A stretch of DNA of 44,507 bases, taken from Aquimarina sp. RZ0. GTDB taxonomy: Bacteria > Bacteroidota > Bacteroidia > Flavobacteriales > Flavobacteriaceae. Both the position numbers and the translations under genes were made by a program. The notes beneath the pieces are model-generated. The model did no database searches. It saw only the letters and a list, made by a program, of their open reading frames with translations, and was not told the DNA's origin. Positions 32,119 through 42,056 of the stretch are shown in pieces. Positions within the stretch are counted from its first letter, which is position 1. Every line of letters begins with the position of its first letter. Where the stretch lies: contig NZ_VTZU01000058.1 in NCBI RefSeq assembly GCF_008370685.1, positions 1 to 44,507 on the forward strand, in the 5' to 3' direction.

Positions 32119-35004
32119 TTAGACAGTTGCTACTTCCAAAGCTTTATTATTTTCGAAATTATATTGAAATAAGTAGTCTATAGCAATTGTAATTTTTATT
32201 GCTTTATCAAATACTTTTACTACAATTTTTTGATTTGTCTCATCATAATAGTATGCATTGCTTTTTGATTGCGCTATTACATCTTGATCGACAATTTTTA
32301 GTTGTTTTCCATTTACACTAATGCCAGCTCCGGCATTAATAACTCCCAGAAATGAAACATAAAAATAGGCTTCTGCAGGAGTAAAGTGATCGTGTGTTCT
32401 GGTAAAAGTCACATCTTTCCCACTATCTGTATTCTTGGCAGTAATAAAAGTCGTTCGATATGCTTCCTCTTCTTCTGCATGTGTACTTATTTTATCGTCC
32501 AGGTATAATTGATAATCACTGTTTTTACCCGGATAGATAAAGAAATTCAGATAGTTTTTTGATAACTGCCCAACATACTGCTCTAATTGACGTACGGGAA
32601 TAATTGCACCTTCACGAATATAGATAGGTACTAAATCTAAAGGTACATACCAGTTATATGCCTGTCCACCATCTGTTGGTTGCGGCAATGCACCTCCATC
32701 AATATCAAACACAAACCATTTATAGTTTTTAGGCAAGTATACTTCTTTGTCCCAGTTTTGGTCTGTAACAGGTGCTACCATAAGATCTTTACCAATAAAA
32801 AATTGTTGATCCGCATAAGAGAATACATTAATATCTTCTAATTCATTGAGAAATAAAGCTCTGGCAATAGGCATTCCGCTTTGCGTATTCTCATACATAC
32901 AATCATAGAAAAGTTGTAATAGCTGATACCGTATTTCGATATACTTTCTACAGTTACTGGGTACAGGTTCTCCATACTTAAAAGGTTCCTGAAAAGCTTT
33001 TGTATACCCATCATAATGATTTCTATACCAGGGCAAGAACGCTCCTGCGGTCATCCATCTTGTAAACAACTCATACTCTGTCACTCCTTGCCCTACACTA
33101 CCTGATCCATTTGCAAAACCACCAATATCACATCCGGAGATAGGCAATCCACTTAATCCAATATTAAGCACCTCAGGAATATTAATTTTCAGGAAATCCC
33201 AGCTAGAAGCAGAATCACCTGTCCAGATTCCAGCATATCGATGTACCCCTGCAAATCCTCCACGAGAAATAATAAAATTTCGTTTTTTATAATTGTAGAG
33301 CCCTTTATATTCATCGCTTTCTTTGAGTGCTGTAAGCCCGTTATACGTTGCTTGTACCAAATTAAGAGAAAATGAATTGTGTATCTTGGCATTAGGTTGA
33401 TATGCTTCACTTACCTTATCATACATCATCAAATCCAGTGGGAGTGTCTTATCTGGATTTCCGTTATCTACATTCTGTACGACTGCCGGACATGTCATAT
33501 CCTGCCAGATCATATCCAATCCCTGTTTTAACAAATAATCATACTGTTTCCCCCAATATTCCTGTACATCAGGTTGTCCCAGATCAGAATAAAAACCATA
33601 AGTCCCCAAAGAATTATTTCCCTCTGGATATCCTGGTGATGGATAATTCTTTTGATATGGATTAAAACCATTGTTATCACCATAACTTTCATTTGCCATA
33701 AAAATATCAGGACTTTCCCCATCCTGATACCTTGTGTTAAAAATAAAAGCCTCTAATGCTCCATCTTTATAAGTAGATTGCATTGCATTATCGGGGTTTA
33801 GGTTCACTAAATTATCTCTTGTAGGATATGGCGTATCTGTATTTCCGTTTTCATCATATGGGTTGGCTGTTATAATACCGGTAATATTGGTACTGCACTT
33901 AAATCCTTGTTCATGCAATTCATCAAACATCTCCTTGACATTTGGAAATTTTACTTCGCTATTCGTAAAAGTTCTATAATTATTCTGAAAATCTACATCA
34001 ATATGTAATCCATCAATCGGAATATTATTTTTACGATATTCATTGGCTATATTTTGTAAAATAGTACGATCATAATATCCATAACATCCTTGTTGGTATC
34101 CTAAAGCATACATAGGAGGCATGGCAGAAGCACCTGTTAATTTAGAATATTGCTGAATAACACTTGCGATGATATTTTGACTACCATCATTTTGATCCCC
34201 CACCATAATATAATAATCCAATTCTCCGTACAAGGCTCCAAAATAGTATTTGCCGTCCATGTTTGAATAATCATTAGACCCCATATTAAAATACGATTGA
34301 GCAACATTGTCAAAATAGATTCCGTAAGCATATTCTATGCTGTCTTCACCTTTTCCCAGCGCTAATGTATAAGGCATAGAATTGTATAGAGGTCCGCTGG
34401 GATTTAATGGACCTCCTTCATTATTTTCAGGAACTACTTTGCTACCGTCTTCTGCAATATCATTGTACGTAAAGTTGTCATAATTGAAAAAAGTCATGGT
34501 ATACTTTTTCTTATCGAGTACAGATCCTGCTTTTTCTCCAAATCCAAAATAACTTTCATTATCCGGAGATTTTTTGAGGTTGGCAACGGCTTCATTACTA
34601 AAAACAATATTTTTACTATAAGTATCTTCGGTGATTACCTTTCCATTTTTCTGAACAGAAATTCCATAAGGATTTAACCCTATATAAACATCCAGATCTC
34701 CTGTATTAACGTGCAGTGTTCCTCCCTGATCAGGTAATTCAGTAATTACTGGTGTAACAGGACCTAAGGCTCTATCTACTACTGCATATGAGTTATTATT
34801 GCTATAGTCAGGATTGACTACAGGGTTAAAACGCACACGTAATGCTGTAGAAGATAAGAACGAAATCTTTATTTGGTATCCTTCTTCATTGGTAAATAGC
34901 AGATTTTTGTTGTCTATTTTTTGATAGGAAACAGCGCCTATCTGATTCCATCCATCTACATTTGGCTGAAATTCATTTACTTGAATAAAATTAAATTGTG
35001 ACAT
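32119..35004 (-). CDS. GH31 enzyme, resembling alpha-1,4-glucan lyases
   Basis: The 961-residue GH31 protein has the nucleophile region GLDMIWQDMTCPA (D502) and acid/base region GIWTGDSASSW (D597). Also visible are IISRGGFAG, LPISGCDIGGF and FLPWYRNHYDGY. The WQDMT form, with Thr after Met, matches what I recall of red-algal alpha-1,4-glucan lyases (VWQDMTVPA). Ordinary alpha-glucosidases have WIDMNE. An IDGLHIDVDFQ segment and the N-terminal galactose-mutarotase-like domain also fit. No signal peptide is present, so it is cytoplasmic. It could release 1,5-anhydrofructose from alpha-glucan, or be a hydrolase or transglucosidase; sequence alone does not decide. It is transcribed with the haem-motif lipoprotein 18 bp upstream. 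The stop codon coincides with a MITE target duplication. Confidence 0.85.
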   Translation of the reverse strand: MSQFNFIQVNEFQPNVDGWNQIGAVSYQKIDNKNLLFTNEEGYQIKISFLSSTALRVRFNPVVNPDYSNNNSYAVVDRALGPVTPVITELPDQGGTLHVNTGDLDVYIGLNPYGISVQKNGKVITEDTYSKNIVFSNEAVANLKKSPDNESYFGFGEKAGSVLDKKKYTMTFFNYDNFTYNDIAEDGSKVVPENNEGGPLNPSGPLYNSMPYTLALGKGEDSIEYAYGIYFDNVAQSYFNMGSNDYSNMDGKYYFGALYGELDYYIMVGDQNDGSQNIIASVIQQYSKLTGASAMPPMYALGYQQGCYGYYDRTILQNIANEYRKNNIPIDGLHIDVDFQNNYRTFTNSEVKFPNVKEMFDELHEQGFKCSTNITGIITANPYDENGNTDTPYPTRDNLVNLNPDNAMQSTYKDGALEAFIFNTRYQDGESPDIFMANESYGDNNGFNPYQKNYPSPGYPEGNNSLGTYGFYSDLGQPDVQEYWGKQYDYLLKQGLDMIWQDMTCPAVVQNVDNGNPDKTLPLDLMMYDKVSEAYQPNAKIHNSFSLNLVQATYNGLTALKESDEYKGLYNYKKRNFIISRGGFAGVHRYAGIWTGDSASSWDFLKINIPEVLNIGLSGLPISGCDIGGFANGSGSVGQGVTEYELFTRWMTAGAFLPWYRNHYDGYTKAFQEPFKYGEPVPSNCRKYIEIRYQLLQLFYDCMYENTQSGMPIARALFLNELEDINVFSYADQQFFIGKDLMVAPVTDQNWDKEVYLPKNYKWFVFDIDGGALPQPTDGGQAYNWYVPLDLVPIYIREGAIIPVRQLEQYVGQLSKNYLNFFIYPGKNSDYQLYLDDKISTHAEEEEAYRTTFITAKNTDSGKDVTFTRTHDHFTPAEAYFYVSFLGVINAGAGISVNGKQLKIVDQDVIAQSKSNAYYYDETNQKIVVKVFDKAIKITIAIDYLFQYNFENNKALEVATV

Positions 35005-35022
35005 ATACTATATTTATGGTGG

Positions 35023-36663
35023 TTAATTTGTTTTTTTGAAACTAGCTTTCTGATTTAATAACCAGCTAAAATCTGCTGAAGTAGGTAAACCAAACACAGG
35101 AGTTTTTATTCCATTATTTTCGGTAAATCCAGTAGCTATTGATGAAGAGAAATGACATGAAATACAGCTTTCGGTGCCAAAGATTACTTGTTGGGTATTT
35201 TTTGTATCCGTACCCATCGGGAAATTATTCATCTGAAAATAAGCAGGTTCATTAGCGATATAGACATTGTAACTGTCCAACGTATCCTGATATTGTATCT
35301 TGCCATCTCGTGTAAAACTTTGCAATATTTTGTCTGAACTCCCCGTGATTGTACCTCCCTGAAAATAGGTTTCCATTATCATATTTGTCAAATATGTCGG
35401 CGTTGGATTTCCACCTGATTTATTCGTTACAGATTGTGGTAGTGTATAAGTTGTAGTATCCTTTAGTGTATATGGAGGTGCTTCTGGAGCTGTAGGCCAT
35501 TGCGTTCCTATTTGTTGATAATATTGCAATTTAGATTTTGCTGCTTTTAATAATGATTGTACGTTAGCATTCAACTCTTCTGTAGCTCCAGAAATTGGGA
35601 TCACACGTTGTATTTGTGTTTTAATTTTAGGATTTGTAGCAGAAATAATAGTATCTGGCAACACATTAATCGGGCAGATTGCACAGTTAGGATCATTATA
35701 GGAAGGACGAAGCGGTTTCCCGTCAATGGTATCTAATAGATTTACTTCGAGATTGTCTACCTGCTCATAGGTGGTCCATATCCACTGCGGAGAAGATTTT
35801 GTTTTAGAAGAAATATGCATCCCGACCATTCCTACTTTTCTTTTGGTATATGTCCCGTCTGCATTAATTACATATCCATCAGTGGTAAAATATCTTGACT
35901 CAATATCAGTATCAGTCAGAATCTTCCAGGCTATTTTTATCTCAATAGCTCCTTCTTTTTTGGGATTCCCTTCCGGAAATTTAACATTTCCCTGATTCTT
36001 AGCAAAAACGATCTGACCGTCATAGTTATACAATTCATTTTGTACGACATACTCAAATTCTACTTTGTTCATACGAATTTCATAGCGTGTGATGTTACCA
36101 TTTTGATCCCAAATCGGAGACGTAAATGCCTGATTCACCTCATCCTCTATATCCGGATGTTCAAAATCTACAAACTTGTTTGTTCTGAATAGAAGTTTCT
36201 CACCAGCATAAGTATCCGGTTTTGGAAAATGAGCGGGAGGCGTAAAAACTCCCCAAGGAGCTGGTTTTTGTCCGTTTGGCAAGAATACTTCATAGCTTTC
36301 TTTCCATTCAAACCATCTTGGATTGCCAGCATCCTCAATTTTAGACTTTGGCTTTCCTGTATCATCTGTTGGCCAATTTAATGCAATAAACCACTGCCAC
36401 GATAAAATTTCGAATAATCGCTGCACTTCTGCTGGTTTATTTTGAGCATCTAATTGTTTCTTTAATACAGGATCTATATCCCAGGGCGTATCCGGAGATA
36501 AGGGAGTAGGAAAATTGAGATAAGAAGCTCTTTGTGGTTCCACTGTTTCAGCATACACGATTTCTTCCTTAACCTCGATTTTTTGTTCACACGAATAGCA
36601 AAGAATCCCTACGAAAATTAAAATAATAGCTTTTTTGAAAATACTAAAGACTGTTTTTTTCAT
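35023..36663 (-). CDS. Lipoprotein with a C-terminal c-type haem motif
   Basis: The 546-residue protein begins with a lipoprotein signal ending CYSCEQK (Cys25 lipidated). One CXXCH haem-binding motif lies near the C-terminus (C500, C503, H504 in ESCISCHFSS). An extra CXXC pair occurs in NCAICPIN (about residue 325). The body contains W/F-rich segments such as LSWQWFIALNWP and no enzyme fold I recognise. It should sit on the outer side of a membrane and could shuttle electrons or act as an oxidase subunit. It precedes the GH31 gene by 18 bp, so both share a transcript even though one product is cytosolic and the other exported. The family is unnamed to me. Confidence 0.65.
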   Translation of the reverse strand: MKKTVFSIFKKAIILIFVGILCYSCEQKIEVKEEIVYAETVEPQRASYLNFPTPLSPDTPWDIDPVLKKQLDAQNKPAEVQRLFEILSWQWFIALNWPTDDTGKPKSKIEDAGNPRWFEWKESYEVFLPNGQKPAPWGVFTPPAHFPKPDTYAGEKLLFRTNKFVDFEHPDIEDEVNQAFTSPIWDQNGNITRYEIRMNKVEFEYVVQNELYNYDGQIVFAKNQGNVKFPEGNPKKEGAIEIKIAWKILTDTDIESRYFTTDGYVINADGTYTKRKVGMVGMHISSKTKSSPQWIWTTYEQVDNLEVNLLDTIDGKPLRPSYNDPNCAICPINVLPDTIISATNPKIKTQIQRVIPISGATEELNANVQSLLKAAKSKLQYYQQIGTQWPTAPEAPPYTLKDTTTYTLPQSVTNKSGGNPTPTYLTNMIMETYFQGGTITGSSDKILQSFTRDGKIQYQDTLDSYNVYIANEPAYFQMNNFPMGTDTKNTQQVIFGTESCISCHFSSSIATGFTENNGIKTPVFGLPTSADFSWLLNQKASFKKTN

Positions 36664-37155
36664 AATTAATTTAGTTAGTTATTAAATCAAATTCACGGGA
36701 TAATTAAGAGGTATATAAGTTAACTATTTTTTTTTTGCTTTCTTGAAAAATATAAGGGAATTTTACACTATTAACATAAACTTAATACTCTTTAATTCAA
36801 AAAGATAAACCGAAAATTTACCTGATCAAATACCTAACAAGCGAGGTCCTGTTTTTATGAGAGTTCTCTATAAATCAAAATGTTTTTACACAAAATCTTT
36901 ATCAGTTTAGAGATGGTAGATGTCTCTTTAATTATGAGTACTCATATACAGGCTTTACTGTAGTGTATCGAAAACTAAGAAAAGATCAATTTTAATTACA
37001 AACTTCGTAGCTTTGTTCGTCGATATCATTTTTGCTTTAAAATTACCGTAAGAAGAGTTTTTGTAGTTGTTGTACAAAAAAATGAAAGACACATATAAAT
37101 CATTAAAAAATAGACTATCGTTGTATTCTAATATGATATTAATAATAGCAAGACG
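36664..37155. other. Divergent intergenic region
   Basis: This 492-bp spacer lies between the - strand lipoprotein/GH31 pair and cobL, so it must hold promoters for both. It is very AT-rich (including a run of ten Ts at 36728-36737) and I see no repeat, RNA or riboswitch core. A frame on the - strand at 36955-37314 overlaps cobL and is a shadow. Confidence 0.4.
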
Positions 37156-38349
37156 ATGACTTTTTATATTCTGGGAATCGGAAATAGGAAACCTAATTTC
37201 ACTGAAGTGCAGCAGCAATATATTGCTAATACGACGATTTTTAGCGGAGGAAATCGTCATTATGAATTGGTCAAAAACCATCTTCCAGAACAGCATCAAT
37301 GGATTCCAATCCAATCACCGATGTCACAGGTATTTGAATCCTATGAGAAGGCAGATGAGTCAATTGTCGTCTTCGCTTCTGGAAATCCCTTATTTTATGG
37401 ATTTTCAAATACATTAAAGCAGAAATATCCTGATGCAGAAATCATCACAACATCATATTTTAGCTCAATTCAATTACTGGCTACCGCTACCAATAGTAAC
37501 AGCAATCATTTACACACAATAAGTGTTCATGGTAGAAACTGGAATGCTCTCGACTCTGTTTTAATACAACAAAAAGAATTGATTGGAGTGCTTACTGATG
37601 CTAAAAAAACTCCCGCAGCTATTGCACAACGAATGCTGGAATATGGATACACCAATTATGAGATCCTCATTGGTGAGGATATAGAAGGGACTCAGGAGCA
37701 ATTTTATGAATTGACATTACCAGAAGCTTCTAAAATGGAGTTTCATCCTTTAAATTGTCTGATCCTAAAAAAGAAATATCACCGTATTATTGATTTTGGG
37801 ATAAAAGATCTTGATTTTGAAGGACTGTACAACAGACCAAATATGATTACCAAAATGCCTATTCGATTAACAACATTACATTTCCTGGAGATATTAAACT
37901 GTGATACACTTTGGGATATTGGTTTTTGCACAGGATCTATTAGTATTGAAGCAAAGTTAAAAAATCCTGATGCAACTATAATTGCTTTCGAAAAAAGAGC
38001 CGAATGCAAAGAGATTATTATAGCAAATCAAAAGTGTTTTGGTGTTCCGGGGATTCAAAAGGTAATGGGTGATTTTTTTGAACAAGATCTGTCTCAATAT
38101 CTAAAACCAGCTGCTATTTTTATTGGCGGACATGGAGGTCGATTAGTAGAACTATGCGCTAGAATTCTACCTTTTTTATTGCCTGAAACAACTATTGTGA
38201 TCAATGCTGTAAAAGAAAAATCAGTTCGTTTATTTAAGGAAGGTTGCGCTAACATTGGATATGAAATCACAGAAGAATCTACCATCCTGTTGGATCATCA
38301 TAATCCAATTACTTTGCTAAAAGCGAAAAGTATGAAGAATCATAGGTAA
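37156..38349 (+). CDS. cobL: Precorrin-6Y C5,15-methyltransferase (decarboxylating), CbiE-CbiT fusion
   Basis: At 397 residues the protein combines CbiE (about 1-200: FYILGIGNRKPNFT, VVFASGNPLFYGFSNTL, SFSSIQ-like core YFSSIQLLA) with CbiT (about 205-397). CbiT opens RPNMITKMPIRLTTLHFLEIL and contains the SAM motif DIGFCTGSISIEAKL and IFIGGHGGRL. It methylates C5 and C15 and removes the acetate carboxylate on ring C. It restarts the cobalamin series after the GH31 interruption. The next gene is 284 bp away with its own -7 box. Confidence 0.92.
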   Translation: MTFYILGIGNRKPNFTEVQQQYIANTTIFSGGNRHYELVKNHLPEQHQWIPIQSPMSQVFESYEKADESIVVFASGNPLFYGFSNTLKQKYPDAEIITTSYFSSIQLLATATNSNSNHLHTISVHGRNWNALDSVLIQQKELIGVLTDAKKTPAAIAQRMLEYGYTNYEILIGEDIEGTQEQFYELTLPEASKMEFHPLNCLILKKKYHRIIDFGIKDLDFEGLYNRPNMITKMPIRLTTLHFLEILNCDTLWDIGFCTGSISIEAKLKNPDATIIAFEKRAECKEIIIANQKCFGVPGIQKVMGDFFEQDLSQYLKPAAIFIGGHGGRLVELCARILPFLLPETTIVINAVKEKSVRLFKEGCANIGYEITEESTILLDHHNPITLLKAKSMKNHR

Positions 38350-38590
38350 TAGCATTTCTCAAAATAAAATGACCTGCTATCATCATTTCTCTTTGTTTCA
38401 TAGGTCGAAATTAAATATGATTTGATTCAGTATAGTACATCGATTTCATCTAAGGATAGTATAGTAATTATCCTTTGAATTTACTGGAATAAAAAGTCCT
38501 TTTTTCATCTTCGTTTCAGAATAAAAAAATCATAATTTTCTTTTATAGCAAATTCAAATAAAAAACCGTTTAATTCAAGCCAACTTCTGG

Positions 38591-38598
38591 TATATTTG
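38591..38598 (+). promoter_or_regulatory. -7 box ahead of cbiG-cobM
   Basis: TATATTTG is an exact TAnnTTTG match, 35 bp ahead of the ATG, with GTTTAA about 19 bp upstream as a weak -33 element. It suggests a separate transcription start for the second half of the cobalamin block. Confidence 0.4.
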
Positions 38599-38633
38599 TT
38601 ACTAGTTTTTATGAAATTTCTACTAAGCTATAC

Positions 38634-40490
38634 ATGTCAGAACACACTATAAAAGTTGCCATACTTTGTTTTACCGATCAGGGGCTATCTATCGCCAAAA
38701 CCTTGCAAAAAGAGTTTTATCGTTCTAAAATTTTCACGCCCAGAGCTGTAGAAGCAAGTAAAGATATTAAACAGATAGATTCGGTTACTGAGTTGATGAA
38801 TTCCTCATTTCATAAATATGATGCCTGGATTTTTATAGGAGCTTTAGGTATTTGTGTACGTAGTATTGCTTCTTATATCAAAGATAAAACTACTGATCCG
38901 GCAGTAATTAATGTGGATGATCAAGGTAACTATGCACAAGCTGTGTTGAGCGGTCATATTGGTAAAGCCAATATGATTACAGAACAAATCAGCAGAATAC
39001 TAACCGCACAACCCATTATATCTACCTCCAGTGATTTGCAAGAATTATGGGCATTGGATATACTTGCAAAAACCTATAACTGGAAAGTAAAAAACTCTAT
39101 AAATATTAATCAGATAATATCGTTGTTTGTCAATAGAAAGCGAACAGCACTTATCATACACATTAAGGATAAAGGAACTCAATATTTAGAAAGAACTTGT
39201 CCTGATTTTGTGGATATATACTATAGTATTGAAGATTGTGATGTGGATACCTATGACTTATTAATCTACATAGGCTATAAAATTCTGGGTACTAAAACAC
39301 CTCTGATCGCGTATTATCCTGCTTGTATTGCACTTGGTAGTGGCTGCGCAAAAGATATTGAATCTTCACAATTTATCTCTGTATTGGAATCAGCATTAAT
39401 TCAGGAAAATATCGCAATAGAAAGTGTTTGTGCAATTGGGTCTGCTTCCATCAAAAAGGACGAACAGGCATATCTGGATTTTTCAGAAAAATATAGTATC
39501 CCATTTAGCACCTATACAGGAGATGAACTGAATACGATTACTGTAGCAAATCCATCAGAAGTAGTGAGAAATAAAGTTGGTGTATTTGGGGTCTCTGAAG
39601 CAGCGGCAGCTCTACTTGCAGGTCAGTCCTTCTGGATTGCAGAAAAAACCAAAATGGTGACTCCCTCGGCTAAGAAATTTACGTATGCCATAAGTTTGGT
39701 TGCATCATACGAGAGAAAAGCCAGTATCGCAATTGTTGGAGCCGGATCAGGAGATCCAGAGTTATTAACGCTAAAAGGTCAGTATATTTTAGAAAACGCA
39801 GATTGTATCTTGTATGCAGGAAGTTTAGTCCCAGAAGCACTGACTCACATGGCAAAAGAAGGAGCTTTGGTACGTAATTCTGCTTCTATGACCTTAGAAG
39901 AGCAAATAGCAATTATTGATCAATACTACACACAAGGAAAAGTTATTGTTCGTCTGCATTCTGGTGATCCTTCTATCTATGGTGCGATACAGGAACAAAT
40001 GACCATTTTTGATGAAAAAGGCTACGATTATTATATCATTCCCGGGATTTCTTCTTTTCAGGCGGCAGCGGCATATCTTAAATCAGAATTTACAATTCCG
40101 GAAGTAGCACAAACAATCATTCTGACCAGAGGAGAAGGAAATACACCCATGCCAGAACACGAGAAAATAGCAGACATGGCAAAATTGCGAGCTACCATGT
40201 GTATATTTTTAAGTGTGGGCATCGCAAAGAAAATACAGGAACAACTTCTGGAATACTACCCAGAAGAAACTCCGTTGGCCATATTATATCGGGTAAGCTG
40301 GCCTGATGAACAGGTCTGGATAGGTAAATTATCAGAACTAACCACCATCATCAAAGAAAATAAACTTACCAGAACAGTCATGATTGTAGTCGGAGAAGCT
40401 ATTGGAGCGCGAAAAAATCGCTCCTGGCTATATGATGATAAATGGCATCATATCTTTAGAAAAAAAGAAAAAATAATTGAACCTTCATGA
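38634..40490 (+). CDS. cbiG-cobM: Fusion: cobalt-precorrin-5A hydrolase (CbiG) plus precorrin-4 C11-methyltransferase
   Basis: The 618-residue product starts with CbiG (about 1-350): WIFIGALGICVRSIASYIKDK, VNVDDQGNYAQAVLSGHIGKAN-type sequence, and a C-terminal CbiG segment IALGSGCAKD with a later VGVFGVSEAAALL-like part. From about 363 it is CobM/CbiF: IAIVGAGSGDPELLTLKG, LYAGSLVPEAL, RLHSGDPSIYGAIQEQ, IPGISSFQAAAAYL and LTRGEGNTPMPEHE. CobM methylates C11 and CbiG then opens the delta-lactone, so the fused steps are consecutive. CbiG is a marker of the anaerobic (cobalt-early) route. It overlaps cobK by 4 bp. Confidence 0.92.
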   Translation: MSEHTIKVAILCFTDQGLSIAKTLQKEFYRSKIFTPRAVEASKDIKQIDSVTELMNSSFHKYDAWIFIGALGICVRSIASYIKDKTTDPAVINVDDQGNYAQAVLSGHIGKANMITEQISRILTAQPIISTSSDLQELWALDILAKTYNWKVKNSININQIISLFVNRKRTALIIHIKDKGTQYLERTCPDFVDIYYSIEDCDVDTYDLLIYIGYKILGTKTPLIAYYPACIALGSGCAKDIESSQFISVLESALIQENIAIESVCAIGSASIKKDEQAYLDFSEKYSIPFSTYTGDELNTITVANPSEVVRNKVGVFGVSEAAAALLAGQSFWIAEKTKMVTPSAKKFTYAISLVASYERKASIAIVGAGSGDPELLTLKGQYILENADCILYAGSLVPEALTHMAKEGALVRNSASMTLEEQIAIIDQYYTQGKVIVRLHSGDPSIYGAIQEQMTIFDEKGYDYYIIPGISSFQAAAAYLKSEFTIPEVAQTIILTRGEGNTPMPEHEKIADMAKLRATMCIFLSVGIAKKIQEQLLEYYPEETPLAILYRVSWPDEQVWIGKLSELTTIIKENKLTRTVMIVVGEAIGARKNRSWLYDDKWHHIFRKKEKIIEPS

Positions 40491-41224
40491 TACTTGTTTT
40501 TGGGGGTACTACCGAGGGTAAACTTGTTGCCGATATACTGGATGAATTAGCGGTTCAATATTTTTATTCTACCAAAACCAAGGTAGATTTTACTGGAAAA
40601 GGAATTCCGATATTTGGTGCGATGACTCCTGTAGTACTAACCGCTTTCTGCAACAAACACACCATCACTCATATCATCAATGCCTCACATCCTTTTGCTG
40701 TACAATTACATCAGATGATTACAGCTGTTTCTCCAGAAATCCCTTTAATACGTTTTCAAAGAGAATTTTTGCCCAGAATATCACACCAGCTTGTTTCGTA
40801 TGTTAATAGTGTTGAGGAAGCCTTAGAAAATTTCCATAAAAACCGCTACCAGTCCTTACTTGCTTTATCAGGAGTACAGACGATCATAAAATTACAATCC
40901 TTTTGGAAAAAACACCCAAGCTGGTTTCGTATTCTGGATAGAGACTCCTCTAGAACAATTGCTGCAACAGCAAATTTTCCTACAACTCACTTACTATTTG
41001 GATATCCTCAATCAGTAGACAAAGAAAGGATACTTTTTGCCAAAATAGGACCCGAAGTGATTTTTACCAAAGAAAGTGGAGTGAACGGCAAATTAGATGA
41101 AAAAATACAAGCGGCACTCGCTGTACATATTCCGATTGTAATTCTTAAAAAGCCAGAAATTTCTAATCGGTATCTTTGTATAACAACAAAAGATGAATTA
41201 ATTGATATAATCAAAAGAAAATGA
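40487..41224 (+). CDS. cobK: Precorrin-6A reductase
   Basis: The 245-residue protein matches CobK/CbiJ. It has an N-terminal nucleotide-binding start ILVFGGTTEGKLVADIL, IINASHPFAVQLHQ, PLIRFQRE, and a C-terminal TKESGVNGKLDEKIQAAL followed by IPIVILKKP. It reduces the macrocycle at C18-C19 with a nicotinamide cofactor. Its ATG overlaps the end of cbiG-cobM (ATGA) and its stop overlaps the next gene start by 4 bp, so all three are translationally coupled. Confidence 0.92.
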   Translation: MILVFGGTTEGKLVADILDELAVQYFYSTKTKVDFTGKGIPIFGAMTPVVLTAFCNKHTITHIINASHPFAVQLHQMITAVSPEIPLIRFQREFLPRISHQLVSYVNSVEEALENFHKNRYQSLLALSGVQTIIKLQSFWKKHPSWFRILDRDSSRTIAATANFPTTHLLFGYPQSVDKERILFAKIGPEVIFTKESGVNGKLDEKIQAALAVHIPIVILKKPEISNRYLCITTKDELIDIIKRK

Positions 41225-42006
41225 TAGAATCCCCTAAACCTAAAGGTGTATGCGTGTTTTACCATAAGATCTTTACAAAATCCGGTATTAACAGGCATTT
41301 GCAAAAACATTTGGAATCAGAAATGATTCAGGGCAAACCTGGTTTGTCATATCTGTTAAAAATAGAAATGGATCCTTCCTGGGGAAGAGCTCCATATTTT
41401 CTATCTTTATGGATGGATGGAGAAGCAATCATGGATGATTTAGATACTTTCTTAAGGAATATATGGCTGGAATGTTGCGGTCATATGAGTTCTTTTACAG
41501 ATCCCAAAAAAAGAAGAAGAAGTATGGGATTTGGTTTTTTTGACGTCCAGGAATTACTGGATCAGGGCAAAACAAAAGAGTATGAAGACTATATGGAAGA
41601 TCACAAAGGAGAGATTCCTATGAGTAAAAAAACTAAAAACGTGTTTTCTAAAGGATTAAAATTGATGTATGAATATGATTTTGGGAGTACTACCAAGCTG
41701 GAAATTGTAGTTATTGGAGCATATAAAGTAAAGGCACCGGAAGCTATCGTTTTACTCTCCAGAAATGAACCTCTAGCGCTGAGTTGCACTTCGTGTGCTA
41801 AAGAACCAGCTAATCAGACCTGTACACAATGCAGCTATGAAGAGGAGGCTATGTTTTGTGAAAAATGTGCCGAGGAACATTCAGAAAGCTGTGCTGATTT
41901 TGAAGAGTATGCTTCTATCCCCATTGTGAATTCTCCGCGTATTGGAGTTTGTGGATATGAAGGAGGTAGAATTGACCTGGAAAGAGATGTGCTAAAAACG
42001 CTATAG
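41221..42006 (+). CDS. pRiA4b ORF3-like protein with zinc-finger-type motifs
   Basis: The 261-residue protein has the FLRNIWLECCGHMSSF and YEYDFGSTTKLEI signatures of the plasmid pRiA4b ORF-3 (IS1096 passenger TnpR-like) family. Its N-terminus resembles a C2H2-like finger in which the second Cys is His (CVFYHKIF...RHLQKHL). Near the C-terminus a series of CxxC pairs (CTSC, CTQC, CEKC, then a His/Cys pair) forms a likely zinc-binding treble or B-box-like unit. The function of the family is unknown. It starts inside the end of cobK (4-bp overlap), so expression is tied to corrin synthesis. A metal-handling or regulatory role is inference only. Confidence 0.7.
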   Translation: MIESPKPKGVCVFYHKIFTKSGINRHLQKHLESEMIQGKPGLSYLLKIEMDPSWGRAPYFLSLWMDGEAIMDDLDTFLRNIWLECCGHMSSFTDPKKRRRSMGFGFFDVQELLDQGKTKEYEDYMEDHKGEIPMSKKTKNVFSKGLKLMYEYDFGSTTKLEIVVIGAYKVKAPEAIVLLSRNEPLALSCTSCAKEPANQTCTQCSYEEEAMFCEKCAEEHSESCADFEEYASIPIVNSPRIGVCGYEGGRIDLERDVLKTL

Positions 42007-42056
42007 AATATATTATATTTCGAATGGAGTCTGCAACTCTTTTTTACCGCTGATTT

